NCBI RefSeq assembly: GCF_023100845.1
Contig: NZ_CP095864.1
Location: forward strand, 2,480,001-2,544,000
Source of the DNA: Gordonia sp. PP30
GTDB lineage: Bacteria; Actinomycetota; Actinomycetes; Mycobacteriales; Mycobacteriaceae
Length of the DNA: 64,000 nucleotides
Reading direction: 5' to 3'
Positions 18,526 through 27,480 of this stretch are shown here, piece after piece. The first letter of the stretch is position 1. Every line of letters starts with the position of its first letter. Both the position numbers and the translations under genes were made by a program. Under the pieces are notes generated by a model. That model was given only the letters and a program-made list of their open reading frames with translations. It was not told the origin of the DNA and did no database searches.

Positions 18526-19005
18526 CTACGAACCGGCCTGTGGGAAGAACCACTGCTGGTCGTCGCCGGATTCGCGCTGTTCGCCGGGGTCGTCCACGGC
18601 GTTGTCGACGACCTGCGCCAGCTGCGCCTTCTGCGCCCGGACACGACCGTATCCGTACGCGGCGGCCATCCCGACGACACCGGTCGCCAGCCCGGCGAGC
18701 ATCCCGATCGTCGTCGACCCACCGCCGGCGTCGACGGAGATCCGGTAGATCCAGCCGTTCAGCGCGATCACCGCCAGCGCGCCGAAGGTCAGCGGCCACA
18801 CGTACACCGTCCACGCGGTCTCCGGGGCCGGCGGAATGCCGCGTCGCCGGCGGTACCACTGCCAGCACGACAGCACGACGACGGCGACGCCCACCAGGAT
18901 CGCGGTGACCCACGGCGAGACCCACCACGCCGCGACCGCGGCGACCAGCAGGATCAGCCCGGCGACGACGGCCGCGACCTGGCCCGCGGCGCTCGGCCGG
19001 CTCAT
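18526..19005 (-). CDS. four-helix membrane protein of unknown function
   Basis: A 159-residue protein with hydrophobic segments at about residues 9-25, 29-45, 66-85 and 96-115, then a charged tail (RAQKAQLAQVVDNAVDDPGEQRESGDDQQWFF). I recognise no family beyond small actinobacterial integral membrane proteins. The ATG at 19005 overlaps the cysG stop (ATGA), so it is cotranscribed with siroheme synthase. Confidence 0.65.
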   Translation of the reverse strand: MSRPSAAGQVAAVVAGLILLVAAVAAWWVSPWVTAILVGVAVVVLSCWQWYRRRRGIPPAPETAWTVYVWPLTFGALAVIALNGWIYRISVDAGGGSTTIGMLAGLATGVVGMAAAYGYGRVRAQKAQLAQVVDNAVDDPGEQRESGDDQQWFFPQAGS

Positions 19006-20243
19006 CGCCGCACCAGCTCGTCGCCGAAACCCAGCGCCCGATCGGCGTCGGTGAATCCCGCGACCGGGCCGATCACCACGATCGCCGGGGGCGTCAGCTT
19101 CTGCTCGTGCGCGGTCTGCGCCGCGTGGGCGAGATCGGTGCGGATCAGCCGCTGGTCGGCACGCGACGCGTTCTCGATCAGTGCCACCGGCGTGTCGGCG
19201 GGCTTGCCACCGTCGAGCAGCGCGGCGGCGAAGGCATCGAGCCGCTGGACCGCCATCATCAGCACCAGGGTGCCGCGGAGCCGGGCCAGCGCGGCCCAAT
19301 CGGTCAGCGAGTCGGGGTGTCCGGGGGCGACGTGCCCGGAGACGATCACGATCTCGTGGGTCACGCCGCGGTGGGTCACCGGGATCCCGGCGAGCGCGGG
19401 CGCGGAGATCGGCGAGGTGATGCCGGGCACCACGGTCACCGGCACCCCGGCGTCGACGCAGGCCTGAAGTTCCTCGAAGCCGCGCCCGTACACGTACGGG
19501 TCGCCGCCCTTGAGCCGGACCACGAACTTCCCGGCCCGGGCCCGGTCGACGAGGATCTCGTTGATCTTCTCCTGACGCATGGCCCGCCCGTAGGGCACCT
19601 TGGCGGCGTCGATCACCTCGACCTGCGGGCCGAGTTCGTCGAGCAAGCCGCCGGGCGCCAGGCGATCGGCGACGACGACGTCCGCGCGCGCCAGCAGGCG
19701 CCGGCCGCGCACGGTGATCAGCTCGGGGTCGCCCGGCCCCCCGCCGACCAGCGCCACTCCGGGGGCGTGCGGCGCGGCCGCATCCAGCGTGAGTCCGGAT
19801 CCGTCGGCGAGGGCCGCCGAGATGGCGGCGCGCACCGCCGCGCTGCGCCGGTGGTCGCCGCCCGCCAGGACGCCGAACTGCAGGCCGTCGTGCCGCCCCG
19901 AGGCCGGGGTGACGGCCGTGCCTTCCCGGCCGTCGTCGGCACGGACGCAGAAGATCCGGTGCGCGGTGGCCTCGGCGACCACCGCGGCGTTGACCGCCGG
20001 ATCGTCGGTGCAGGCCAGCACGTACCAGGCGCCGTCCAGGTCGCCGGCGGCGTAGGCGCGCCGCTGCACGTGCACGGCCGGCTCGGCCTCCACGGTGGGC
20101 CTCGGGTCGATCGCGATCACGTGCACGTCGGCGCCGGCGGCGATCAGCTGCGGCAGCCTGCGCTGCGCGACGCTGCCGCCGCCGACCACCACGACCTTGC
20201 GTCCGGTCAGGTCCAGCCCGGCCAGATAGTGTCCTTCGCCCAT
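19002..20243 (-). CDS. cysG: siroheme synthase: precorrin-2 dehydrogenase fused to uroporphyrinogen-III methyltransferase
   Basis: A 413-residue fusion. Residues 1-150 are a Met8-like NAD-binding unit (LAGLDLTGRKVVVVGGGSVAQRRLPQL, YVLACTDDPAVNAAVVAEA). From about residue 160 follows the SAM-dependent methyltransferase (VALVGGGPGDPELITVRGRRLLARADVVVADRL, FVVRLKGGDPYVYGRGFEE, PVTVVPGITSPISAPALAGIPVTHRG). It makes precorrin-2 and then siroheme for sulfite or nitrite reductase, and precorrin-2 also feeds cobalamin. It is shorter than enterobacterial CysG (about 457) and close to mycobacterial Rv2847c. ATG 20243 lies 8 nt from TAGGCT. Confidence 0.92.
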   Translation of the reverse strand: MGEGHYLAGLDLTGRKVVVVGGGSVAQRRLPQLIAAGADVHVIAIDPRPTVEAEPAVHVQRRAYAAGDLDGAWYVLACTDDPAVNAAVVAEATAHRIFCVRADDGREGTAVTPASGRHDGLQFGVLAGGDHRRSAAVRAAISAALADGSGLTLDAAAPHAPGVALVGGGPGDPELITVRGRRLLARADVVVADRLAPGGLLDELGPQVEVIDAAKVPYGRAMRQEKINEILVDRARAGKFVVRLKGGDPYVYGRGFEELQACVDAGVPVTVVPGITSPISAPALAGIPVTHRGVTHEIVIVSGHVAPGHPDSLTDWAALARLRGTLVLMMAVQRLDAFAAALLDGGKPADTPVALIENASRADQRLIRTDLAHAAQTAHEQKLTPPAIVVIGPVAGFTDADRALGFGDELVRR

Positions 20244-20251
20244 GATCCCTG

Positions 20252-20257
20252 AGCCTA
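20252..20257 (-). promoter_or_regulatory. -10 box for cysG
   Basis: TAGGCT on the minus strand, 8 nt from the ATG at 20243. No Shine-Dalgarno sequence is present. Confidence 0.4.
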
Positions 20258-20299
20258 CTTCGCCGATTGTTACGGCCAGATCACCGGACGGCGCGGGAC

Positions 20300-21274
20300 T
20301 CAGGCGCTCTTGGCGCGTTCCCGGGCCAGGGCCCGCTCGCGCGAGGCCTCGAACTTGCGGACCTTGATGTTCATCTCTTCGAGGAAGTCGGCGAGCTTCT
20401 CGCGGTACATCTCGCCGAGCGGGCCGAAGTCGTTGCGCTCGAAGATCCGCCACTTGCGCAGCACCGGCATCACGACCTCCTCCATGTGCTGCGGCAGGTC
20501 GTAGATGCCGCCCTTGGCGATCAGCACGGCGTTGCGGCGGAAGTTCGGCATGGTGGCGCCGGGCATCTGGAAGTTGGAGACGATCCCGTAGATCGCCGCC
20601 ATCGCCTCGTCGGGCACCAGGTCGAGGGCGCCGTCGACGACGTTCCGGTAGAAGAGCATGTGCAGGTTCTCGTCGGCGGCGACACGCTGCAGCATGCGGT
20701 CGGCGATCGGGTCGCCGCACGCCTTGCCGGTGTTGCGGTGGCTCACCCGGGTGGCGAGCTCCTGGAACGACACGTAGCTCACCGCGAACAGCATGTCGTA
20801 GCTGTGGTCGCGCTGACCGTCGTCCTCGGGCAGCGGATTGAAGCCGGAGGTCATGTGTGCCATCCGGACTTCTTCCAGTTCCACCGGGTCCACGCCGCGG
20901 GTCACCACGAGGTAGTCGCGCATGACGGTGGAGTGGCGCATCTCCTCGGCGGTCCACCGGCCGACCCAGAAGCCCCAGGCGTCGTCGAGGCTGAAGTTCT
21001 CGGCGATCACCCGGTGGTACGAGGGCAGATTGTCCTCGGTCAGCAGGTTGGTGATCATCGCGGCCTTCGCGGTCTCCGACAGCTGCGACTGCTCCGGATC
21101 CCAGTCGATTCCGCCGAGCATCGCGAAGTTCCGGCCCTCGTCCCACGGCACGTAGTCGTGCGGATGCCAGTCCCGCGTCATCTTCATGTGCCGCTCGACC
21201 TCGGTCTCGCAGACGGGCAGCAGCTCCCGGAGAAGATCCGAGCCGCTCATTTTCTTTCCGATGAGAGTGGTCAT
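20300..21274 (-). CDS. acyl-ACP desaturase, DesA type
   Basis: A 324-residue soluble di-iron desaturase. It carries the paired iron-binding motifs: E80 in LLTEDNLP, E110-E-M-R-H114, E172 in SFQELATR, and D201-E-N-L-H205. These match the E/ExxH set of plant stearoyl-ACP desaturases. Mycobacterial DesA1 and DesA2 are relatives that introduce double bonds during unsaturated or mycolic acid synthesis. Which of the two this matches cannot be settled by eye. The gene is divergent from devR with only about 107 bp between the starts. Confidence 0.9.
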   Translation of the reverse strand: MTTLIGKKMSGSDLLRELLPVCETEVERHMKMTRDWHPHDYVPWDEGRNFAMLGGIDWDPEQSQLSETAKAAMITNLLTEDNLPSYHRVIAENFSLDDAWGFWVGRWTAEEMRHSTVMRDYLVVTRGVDPVELEEVRMAHMTSGFNPLPEDDGQRDHSYDMLFAVSYVSFQELATRVSHRNTGKACGDPIADRMLQRVAADENLHMLFYRNVVDGALDLVPDEAMAAIYGIVSNFQMPGATMPNFRRNAVLIAKGGIYDLPQHMEEVVMPVLRKWRIFERNDFGPLGEMYREKLADFLEEMNIKVRKFEASRERALARERAKSA

Positions 21275-21368
21275 GGTTTCGATCTTCGTCGTGTGACGGG
21301 TGTGGTTCGGAGAGCCGAAAGTCCTGAACCCGCCGGGTCGCCGGTCCGGAATTCGGCGGGCCCTGCGG

Positions 21369-21374
21369 TACCGT
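21369..21374 (+). promoter_or_regulatory. -10 box for devR-like gene
   Basis: TACCGT, 7 nt before the ATG at 21382, with no ribosome binding site. About 40 bp further upstream is a TTCGG-AGAG-CCGAA inverted repeat (21307-21320). Confidence 0.45.
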
Positions 21375-21381
21375 TTCCCCT

Positions 21382-22056
21382 ATGGCGACTCCTCCGAACG
21401 CAGCCCCCGGGAAGCCGATCCGCGTCTTCCTCGTCGACGACCACGAGCTGGTTCGCCGTGGTCTGCGTGACCTTCTCGGCACCGCCCCCGACCTGCATGT
21501 CGTCGGCGAGGCGGCCAGCGTCAAGGAGGCAGTCGCGGGGATCGGCGCGACCCGGCCGGACGTCGCCGTGCTCGACGTCCGGCTGCCCGACGGCAACGGC
21601 GTCGAGCTGTGCCGCGAGGTCCGTTCCCGCGATCCGCGGGTCCGCTGCCTGATGCTCACCAGCTACGCCGACGACGACGCGCTGCTGGCCGCCGTGCTCG
21701 CCGGCGCCTCCGGTTTCGTCCTCAAGCAGATCCTGGGCGCCAACCTGATCGCCGCCGTGCGCACCATCGGCCAGGGCGGCTCGCTGCTCGACGACCGCAG
21801 CACCACCGCCCTGCTCGCCAAGCTGCGCGACGACAAGAAGGAGAAGACCGATCCGCTCGCCGAGCTGACCGGACAGGAGCGCGAGGTCTTCCGGCTGATC
21901 GGCGAGGGCCTCACCAACCGCCAGATCGCCGAGCGGATGTTCCTGGCGGAGAAGACGATCAAGAATTACGTCTCGCACATCCTCGCCAAACTCGACATGC
22001 AGCGCCGCACCCAGGTCGCGGTGATGGCGACCAAGCTGCGCGAACGCGAACGCTGA
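21382..22056 (+). CDS. devR: NarL/LuxR response regulator, DevR/DosR-like
   Basis: A 224-residue regulator. The receiver domain has acidic residues D19-D20, the phosphate acceptor D65 in [20 protein letters not shown], and K115 (GFVLKQI). The C-terminal LuxR helix-turn-helix reads [43 protein letters not shown]. The sequence closely follows M. tuberculosis DosR, which switches on the hypoxia/NO dormancy regulon. Unlike the mycobacterial devR-devS operon, the probable sensor kinase gene lies about 1.7 kb away on the other strand. Confidence 0.85.
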   Translation: MATPPNAAPGKPIRVFLVDDHELVRRGLRDLLGTAPDLHVVGEAASVKEAVAGIGATRPDVAVLDVRLPDGNGVELCREVRSRDPRVRCLMLTSYADDDALLAAVLAGASGFVLKQILGANLIAAVRTIGQGGSLLDDRSTTALLAKLRDDKKEKTDPLAELTGQEREVFRLIGEGLTNRQIAERMFLAEKTIKNYVSHILAKLDMQRRTQVAVMATKLRERER

Positions 22057-22063
22057 AGTTCCC

Positions 22064-22114
22064 GACGGTCGAGTTGCCATGACGGTCGAGTTGCCATGAC
22101 GGTCGAGTTGCCAT
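22064..22114. repeat. three tandem 17-bp repeats
   Basis: GACGGTCGAGTTGCCAT occurs three times head to tail without change (22064-22080, 22081-22097, 22098-22114), starting 7 bp after the devR stop. It is followed by GACGTCGAGCGAAGTCGAG, a TCGA-rich sequence of the kind scattered between genes in related genomes. Confidence 0.9.
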
Positions 22115-22147
22115 GACGTCGAGCGAAGTCGAGACCCCGGCCCGGAC

Positions 22148-22261
22148 GACACTCAGACCGAGGCCGCGTACCGGCGGTTCGACATCGAGCTCGGCACCGC
22201 GGCGATCGTCGCCGTCCTCTTCCTGCTGCTGCGCCTGCTCGCCGTCGCCCGCTGGGATTGA
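22148..22261 (+). pseudogene. remnant of small one-helix membrane ORF, start lost
   Basis: The frame reads DTQTEAAYRRFDIELG, then the hydrophobic stretch TAAIVAVLFLLLRLLAVA, and ends RWD-stop at 22261, 6 bp before the next gene. It is open back to 22100 but has no ATG, GTG or TTG there; the 5' side is the tandem repeat block. The composition looks like a real small membrane protein whose beginning was replaced by the repeat. A non-standard start is the alternative. Confidence 0.4.
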
Positions 22262-22267
22262 CACACG

Positions 22268-22822
22268 GTGGCTCAGATCGCCGACACCTTCGACTTCAGC
22301 GATTCCTTCGCCATCGCGTTCGGCACCATCGCGGCGCAGCCGTGGATCACCGGCGCCTTCACCGCCGTCCTGCTTCCGCTGGTCCTGCTGAGACTATTCT
22401 GGCCCCTGCCCGAACAGCGCGGCCGCATCGAGATCTCGACGATCCTCTCGGCGGTCGTGCTCGCGGTGATCGCTTTCACGATGACCGTCACCTACCGCAG
22501 CCCGTGGACGTTGGTCGGTGCCGTCGCCTTCGGCGCGGTGCTGGCGGCGATCCGGCGATTCGCCCGCTCGGGCGAGTTACGCCGTTTCGCACTCGCCGCG
22601 ACCGGCCGGATCGCGCTCATCGCCGGGATCGGCGTCCTCGTCCTCGCGGTGGTCGACGACGAACCGTGGATGGGCGAGGAACACATCACCACCACGACGC
22701 GGGGCACGTTCGACGGCTACGTCCTGGAGGAGTCGCCGGGGTTCCTGCACATCCTCACCGCCGACCGCGCGGTGCTCGTGCTGCCGTCGTCGACCGTGAC
22801 ACGCCGGGAACTGATTGACTGA
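22268..22822 (+). CDS. membrane protein of unknown function
   Basis: A 184-residue protein with four predicted helices (about 30-46, 56-74, 79-95 and 108-126). A C-terminal soluble part follows (GEEHITTTTRGTFDGYVLEESPGFLHILTADRAVLVLPSSTV) and is probably outside the cell. GTG 22268 follows the remnant ORF stop by 6 bp. It ends 5 bp before the flavin-fold gene, so the two may share a transcript. I do not recognise the family. Confidence 0.6.
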   Translation: MAQIADTFDFSDSFAIAFGTIAAQPWITGAFTAVLLPLVLLRLFWPLPEQRGRIEISTILSAVVLAVIAFTMTVTYRSPWTLVGAVAFGAVLAAIRRFARSGELRRFALAATGRIALIAGIGVLVLAVVDDEPWMGEEHITTTTRGTFDGYVLEESPGFLHILTADRAVLVLPSSTVTRRELID

Positions 22823-22827
22823 AGGCC

Positions 22828-23328
22828 ATGACCTCCCCCACACCCGACCGCCCCGAATTCCCCGACGGCTACGGCCTGCCCGAATCGACCGACGGCCTGC
22901 TGACCTGGGCCGCCGTCGAACCGAAACTGGTGGCGGCCAAACACTACTGGCTGTGCTCGGTGCGGCCGGACGGCCGGCCGCACAGCGTGCCGCGCTGGGG
23001 CGTGTGGGTCGACGGCCGCTTCTACTACGACGGCGCACCCACCACCCGGCACACCCGCAATGTCGAGGCGAACCCGAACGTCACCCTGACCCTGGAGAGC
23101 GGCACCGACGTGGTGATCGTCGAGGGGACCTCGAGCGCCACCCGCGCCGACGCCGGCGGACTCGGTGCACGACTCGCCGCGGCCTTCGCCAAGTACCACG
23201 ACGACGGCTACCGGCCCGAGCCCGGCGCCTGGTCCGGCACGGACGGCGGCGGCCTGCGGGTGATCGTGCCGCACCGAGTGCTCGCCTGGTCGTCGTTCCC
23301 GGCCGACTGCACCCGCTTCCGCTTCTGA
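22828..23328 (+). CDS. PPOX-class split-barrel flavin/F420-binding protein
   Basis: A 166-residue protein of the pyridoxamine-phosphate-oxidase-like split beta-barrel family. The pattern LVAAKHYWLCSVRPDGRPHSVPRWGVWVDGRFYYDGAPTTRHTRNVEANPNVTLTLESGTDVVIVEGTS is typical, with the SVRPDGRPHSVP turn and the T-R-H/K-x-R-N-V segment near the cofactor phosphate. Mycobacteriales members use F420, FMN or heme; the cofactor cannot be read from the sequence. Two short genes, this and the next, are 18 bp apart. Confidence 0.8.
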   Translation: MTSPTPDRPEFPDGYGLPESTDGLLTWAAVEPKLVAAKHYWLCSVRPDGRPHSVPRWGVWVDGRFYYDGAPTTRHTRNVEANPNVTLTLESGTDVVIVEGTSSATRADAGGLGARLAAAFAKYHDDGYRPEPGAWSGTDGGGLRVIVPHRVLAWSSFPADCTRFRF

Positions 23329-23346
23329 CGACGAAGGAGCCGTCCC

Positions 23347-23781
23347 GTGGTTGAACTGACCGTCGAACGAACCATCGCCGCACCGGCGGACGAGGTGTAC
23401 GCCTGGCTGATCGATCCGGCGAACCTCACCCGTGCGCCGCTGGCGCTCACCGCACGCTGGACGTCCGGAAACGGCGAGGCGGGCAGCGTGCGCGAGGCTC
23501 TGGCACTCGGGCTCTGGGCCCGGGAGAAGATCGTCGCCGCCGATCCGCCGCACCGCTACGAGTATCTGATCCTCACCTCGGTGCCGGCGATCGACCACCG
23601 CGGCGGCGCCATCACCCTGACCGCCGGCGACGACGGGACCACGGCCGTGCGGTGGACCTCCGACTACACCCATCCCGCGCGCGGAGGCGGCAAGCCGATG
23701 GCGGCGATCACCTCGCGGCTGCTGCCGCGCAGCTTCGCGGCCGTCCTGGCCGCGTGCGCCCACGACCTGGAGGGCCGCTGA
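23347..23781 (+). CDS. SRPBCC/START-fold small-ligand-binding protein
   Basis: A 144-residue protein beginning VVELTVERTIAAPADEVYAWLIDPANL, the usual first strand and helix of polyketide-cyclase/SRPBCC proteins, which bind hydrophobic ligands in a deep pocket. It ends with a long helix (AITSRLLPRSFAAVLAACAHDLEGR). AAGGAG about 8 nt before the GTG at 23347 supports the start. Ligand and role unknown. It converges with the sensor kinase gene. Confidence 0.72.
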   Translation: MVELTVERTIAAPADEVYAWLIDPANLTRAPLALTARWTSGNGEAGSVREALALGLWAREKIVAADPPHRYEYLILTSVPAIDHRGGAITLTAGDDGTTAVRWTSDYTHPARGGGKPMAAITSRLLPRSFAAVLAACAHDLEGR

Positions 23782-23803
23782 TCCGGCCCGCCCGCCGCGG
23801 CGA

Positions 23804-25474
23804 TCAGTCGAGCGGTACCTCCCAGATCAGGACGGTGCCGCGGCCGGGGGCGGTGTCGACGGTGAAGTTGCCGTCGCACTCGTCGGCCCGGCGCGTCAGA
23901 TTGTCCAGACCCCGGTAGCCGACGTCGGTCGGGATTCCGCAGCCGTCGTCGCTGATCTCCACGGTCAGTACGTCGTCGGCGACGATCCGGACGCCGATCC
24001 GCATCGCCCCGGAATGCCGCAGCGCGTTCGACAGCCCCTCGCGGAGCACCGCCTCGATGTGCGGGGCCAGCCGGTCGGGAACCAGGGTGTCGACCGGCCC
24101 GGCGAACGACACGCTCGGCACGATCGGCGCATGCCGCGCGAGTTCGGCGACCACGTCGAGCACCTTGCGGCGCAGCGTGACCGACTCCCCGTGCAGGGAC
24201 GACGACTGAAGGTCGAAGATCGACGTCCGGATCTGCGCGATGGTGGCGTCGAGGTCGACGATCACCTGCGCCATCCGCTCCTCCACCTGGTTCGGCGCGG
24301 CCAGCATGGTCTGCAACGACATGCCGATGGCGAAGAGCCGCTGGATCACGTGGTCGTGCAGGTCGCGCGCGATCCGGTGCCGATCCTCCAGCGTCTCCAG
24401 TTCGCGCGTGAGCTGCTGCTGCTCGGCGTAGGCGATCGCCAGCGAGGCCACCCGGGCGACGCCCGCCAGACCGGCGATCTCCTCGGGCTCCCAGTTCGGG
24501 CGGTCGACGTGGGTCAGCACGATCGCCCCGTAGTCACCAGGCGTCTGCTGCATCGGCTGCGCCGTCTTCCAGCGGGCCCCGCGCCGCAGCCACTCCGCAC
24601 CCGATGCCTCGCTCACGCTGAACGTCAGTCCCGGCCAGGTGATGTCGGCGGGTTCGACGGGCCGGCCGGTGTGCCCGTGCAGGCACGGCTGGCCGCCCTG
24701 CATCGAGACGATGAACACGTCGGTGGCCCCGGTCAGCGCCGCGACGTCCGCGCACAGGCCGTTGAGCGTGTCGTCCAGTGCCAGGCCGGCCATCGGCTCG
24801 GACCCGCGGTGCGCCAGGATCTCCATCCACCGATGCCGGGTGCGCTGACGTTCGTACATCCGCGCGTTGTCGACCGCGATACCGGCCGCCACCGCGAGCA
24901 CCGACACGATCTGTTCGTCCTGCGGGGTGAACTCGGAGCCGGTCTGTTTCTCGGTGAGATAGATGCTGCCGAACAATTCACCGCGCACGATGATCGGCGC
25001 CCCGAGGAAGGTGTCCATCGGCGGATGGTGCGGCGGGAAACCGACCGACGCCGGGTGCTCGCCGAGATGGGCGATCCGCAGCACCTCGGGATGCTGCAGA
25101 AGCTCACCAAGCACCCCGCGGCCGATCGGCAGGCCGCCCATCTCGGCGCGCACCTCCGGGGAGATCCCCGTGTAGACGAACGCCTGCAACCGCAGTTCGG
25201 GGCTGCGGACGCCGAGCGCGCAGTACTGCGCGTCGAGCACCGCCGCGGCGACGTCGACGATGCGCTGCAGCGCATCGGCCAGGTCCAGCCCCTGCCCCAC
25301 CAGCAGCACCGCTTCGAGCAGTTCCCGCAGCACGGCCGGATCGGACTGCTCGTCGGTCAGCGCGTCGAGCGCGGTGCGCAGCGCCTCCGAACCGGACGGA
25401 CGGTGCGGGTCACGGATGCGCAACTGCGCGGTGAGGTCGGCGTAATCGCCGCGTTCACTGTCGTCGGACGTCAT
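23804..25474 (-). CDS. devS: two-GAF sensor histidine kinase, DevS/DosT-like
   Basis: A 556-residue cytoplasmic kinase. GAF-A (about 50-205) contains GRGVLGELLQHPEVLRIAHLGEHPASVGFPPHHPPMDTFLG; H149/H150 match the position of the heme-binding His of mycobacterial DevS (His149). GAF-B covers about 228-345. The dimerisation/phosphoacceptor helix has H373 (IARDLHDHVIQRLFAIGMSLQ), and the ATPase domain ends with EISDDGCGIP and APGRGTVLIWEVPL. In M. tuberculosis such kinases sense O2, NO and CO through heme and phosphorylate DosR. The ATG overlaps the cobB stop by 4 nt, so here it appears to be cotranscribed with cobalamin genes. Confidence 0.88.
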   Translation of the reverse strand: MTSDDSERGDYADLTAQLRIRDPHRPSGSEALRTALDALTDEQSDPAVLRELLEAVLLVGQGLDLADALQRIVDVAAAVLDAQYCALGVRSPELRLQAFVYTGISPEVRAEMGGLPIGRGVLGELLQHPEVLRIAHLGEHPASVGFPPHHPPMDTFLGAPIIVRGELFGSIYLTEKQTGSEFTPQDEQIVSVLAVAAGIAVDNARMYERQRTRHRWMEILAHRGSEPMAGLALDDTLNGLCADVAALTGATDVFIVSMQGGQPCLHGHTGRPVEPADITWPGLTFSVSEASGAEWLRRGARWKTAQPMQQTPGDYGAIVLTHVDRPNWEPEEIAGLAGVARVASLAIAYAEQQQLTRELETLEDRHRIARDLHDHVIQRLFAIGMSLQTMLAAPNQVEERMAQVIVDLDATIAQIRTSIFDLQSSSLHGESVTLRRKVLDVVAELARHAPIVPSVSFAGPVDTLVPDRLAPHIEAVLREGLSNALRHSGAMRIGVRIVADDVLTVEISDDGCGIPTDVGYRGLDNLTRRADECDGNFTVDTAPGRGTVLIWEVPLD

Positions 25475-26859
25475 ATCCCCTCCGCCGGCCTCTCGTCTAC
25501 CGCCGCCCGGACGAATCGGGCGATGGCCGCAGGATAGCCCGCGGGATGCAGATGCAGGTACGACGCGTGCACCCCGGCTGTCACCGCGCCGTCACGGGCC
25601 GCGAGCCCGTCGGCGCCCCGCCAGCCCCAGGCCGGCGACGGCGGGTCGTCCCAGTGGACGACGCTGCGGTGGAACTCGTGCCCGGTGACCCGCTCGCCCG
25701 CGTCGAACAGCACCGAACCGGTCAGCGCGACGGCGTCGCGATAGCCGAGCGTCAACCGCGGTGTGAACGCGCCCCGTCCGGGCAGTGCACCGGTCATCGG
25801 ATAGCCGTCGAGCATCCGCTGCAGATAGAGCAGGCCCGCGCATTCGGCGTGCACCGGCCGGCCGGCCGCCACGTGCGCGCGGAGGGCGTCGCGCAGCGGC
25901 AGGTTGGCGCTCAGCGTCGCGGCGTGCTCCTCCGGGAACCCACCGCCGATCACCACGGCGGCGGCCGGTTCCGGCAGCGACTCGGTGAGCGGATCGAACC
26001 CGACCACCTCGGCCCCGGCCGCGGCCAGCAGTTCGGCGTGTTCGGCGTAGGAGAAGGTGAACGCCGGACCACGGGCCACCGCGACCACGGGACGCGACGC
26101 CACCGGGTGCGCGACCTCATCGATCGCCGACCACGGCACGCACGCCGGCGAGCGGGCCTGCGCGGCGACCGCGAGGATCGCCGGAAGATCGAGGGCCGCA
26201 CCGACTTTCGTGGACATGGCGGCGACCGCATCGACGGCCTCGGCGTCTCGCTCGGCGGCCGGGATCAGCCCCAGGTGCCGGGAGGGCACCGACATCGCCG
26301 GGTCGCGGCGCAGCACCCCGAGCACGGCCAGTCCGGCGCGGACGCACGCCTGGCGCAGCACCTCCTCGTGGCGGTCCGAACCGACCCGGTTGAGGATCAC
26401 CCCGGCGATCCGCACCTGTGGCGCATAGCCGACGAAGCCCTGCAGCAGCGCGGCCAGCGACTGGGAGTGCCCCGCGGCGTCGACCACCAGCACCACCGGC
26501 GCGCCGATCAGGGTCGCGACGTGGGCGGTCGAACCCAGCCCGAGGTCCGGGGCCGCGGCCGCGATCCGCCCGTCGAACAGGCCCATCACGCCCTCCACGA
26601 CGGCGACGTCCGCGCCCCGGGCACCCGACACGAACAGCGGCCCGATCCGCTCCTCGCCCACCAGAAGAGGATCCAGGTTGCGTCCGGGCCGGCCCGCCGC
26701 GAGGGCGTGATAGCCCGGGTCGATGTAGTCGGGGCCCACCTTGAACGGCGCCACGGTGTGCCCGGCCGCGGTCAGCGCACCGATGAGGCCGGTCGCGACC
26801 GTCGTCTTCCCGCTCCCCGAACTCGGCGCGGCGATCACCACCGCCGGGAGGCGGGTCAC
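25471..26859 (-). CDS. cobB: cobyrinic/hydrogenobyrinic acid a,c-diamide synthase
   Basis: A 462-residue two-domain amidotransferase. The ATP-binding domain begins VVIAAPSSGSGKTTVATGLIGAL and has FKVGPDYIDPGYHALAAGRPGRNLD. The C-terminal class I glutaminase-like domain contains PVHAECAGLLYLQRML with the nucleophile Cys, and ends GVHASYLHLHPAGYP. It amidates the a and c carboxylates of the corrin ring using glutamine. GTG 26859 overlaps the cobO stop (GTGA). The order cobO-cobB corresponds to Rv2849c-Rv2848c, but the next gene here is the sensor kinase rather than cysG. Confidence 0.94.
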   Translation of the reverse strand: MTRLPAVVIAAPSSGSGKTTVATGLIGALTAAGHTVAPFKVGPDYIDPGYHALAAGRPGRNLDPLLVGEERIGPLFVSGARGADVAVVEGVMGLFDGRIAAAAPDLGLGSTAHVATLIGAPVVLVVDAAGHSQSLAALLQGFVGYAPQVRIAGVILNRVGSDRHEEVLRQACVRAGLAVLGVLRRDPAMSVPSRHLGLIPAAERDAEAVDAVAAMSTKVGAALDLPAILAVAAQARSPACVPWSAIDEVAHPVASRPVVAVARGPAFTFSYAEHAELLAAAGAEVVGFDPLTESLPEPAAAVVIGGGFPEEHAATLSANLPLRDALRAHVAAGRPVHAECAGLLYLQRMLDGYPMTGALPGRGAFTPRLTLGYRDAVALTGSVLFDAGERVTGHEFHRSVVHWDDPPSPAWGWRGADGLAARDGAVTAGVHASYLHLHPAGYPAAIARFVRAAVDERPAEGI

Positions 26860-27473
26860 CACTCGATGCCCTTCTGGCCCTTCCGGCCGGCGTCCATCGG
26901 ATGCTTGACCTTGGTCATCTCGGTCACCAGGTCGGCGGCCTCGAGCAACGGCTCCGGCGCGTACCGGCCGGTGATCACGACGTGCTGGCGGCCCGGCCGG
27001 GCACGCAGTGCGGCGACCACCTCGTCGGTGTCGATCCAGCCCCAGTGCAGCGGATAGGCGAACTCGTCGAGGACGTAGAAGTCGTGTTCGTCCGCCGCGA
27101 TCCGGCGGGCGATCTCGGTCCACCCGGCGCGTGCCGCCTCGGCGTGATCCTGCTCGGCGTCATCGGACCGCCGGATCCACGACCAGCCCTGCCCCATCTT
27201 GTGCCACTGCACCGGCCCGCCCTGCCCGGTCTCCTCGTGCACCTTCCCGAGCGCGAGCAGCGCGTTCTCCTCCCCGACCTTCCACTTCGCGCTCTTCACG
27301 AACTGGAACACCGCGACGTCCATGCCCGCGTTCCAGGCGCGCAGCGCCATCCCGAAGGCGGCCGTCGACTTCCCCTTGCCCGGCCCGGTGTGGACGGCCA
27401 GCACGGGCTGGTTACGGCGCTGGCGGGTGGTCAGACCGTCGTTCGGAACCGACTCGGGCACTCCTTTGGGCAT
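26856..27473 (-). CDS. cobO: cob(I)yrinic acid a,c-diamide adenosyltransferase
   Basis: A 205-residue CobA/CobO-type corrinoid adenosyltransferase. It shows the P-loop HTGPGKGKSTAAFGMALRA, then VAVFQFVKSAKW, the QGWSW segment, and DEFAYPLHWGWIDTDEV. It transfers the adenosyl group of ATP to cobalt(I) in cobalamin synthesis. The ATG at 27473 is placed 7 nt from a TAGGGT box; an upstream in-frame extension is not needed. Confidence 0.95.
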   Translation of the reverse strand: MPKGVPESVPNDGLTTRQRRNQPVLAVHTGPGKGKSTAAFGMALRAWNAGMDVAVFQFVKSAKWKVGEENALLALGKVHEETGQGGPVQWHKMGQGWSWIRRSDDAEQDHAEAARAGWTEIARRIAADEHDFYVLDEFAYPLHWGWIDTDEVVAALRARPGRQHVVITGRYAPEPLLEAADLVTEMTKVKHPMDAGRKGQKGIEW

Positions 27474-27480
27474 GGATCCA

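Noticed and set aside
21309-21328. Possible DevR (Dos) box upstream of the devR-like gene
   Set aside because: One half fits well (AAAGTCCTGAA) but the other half matches poorly, about 13 of 20 in total. Kept only as a weak hint.
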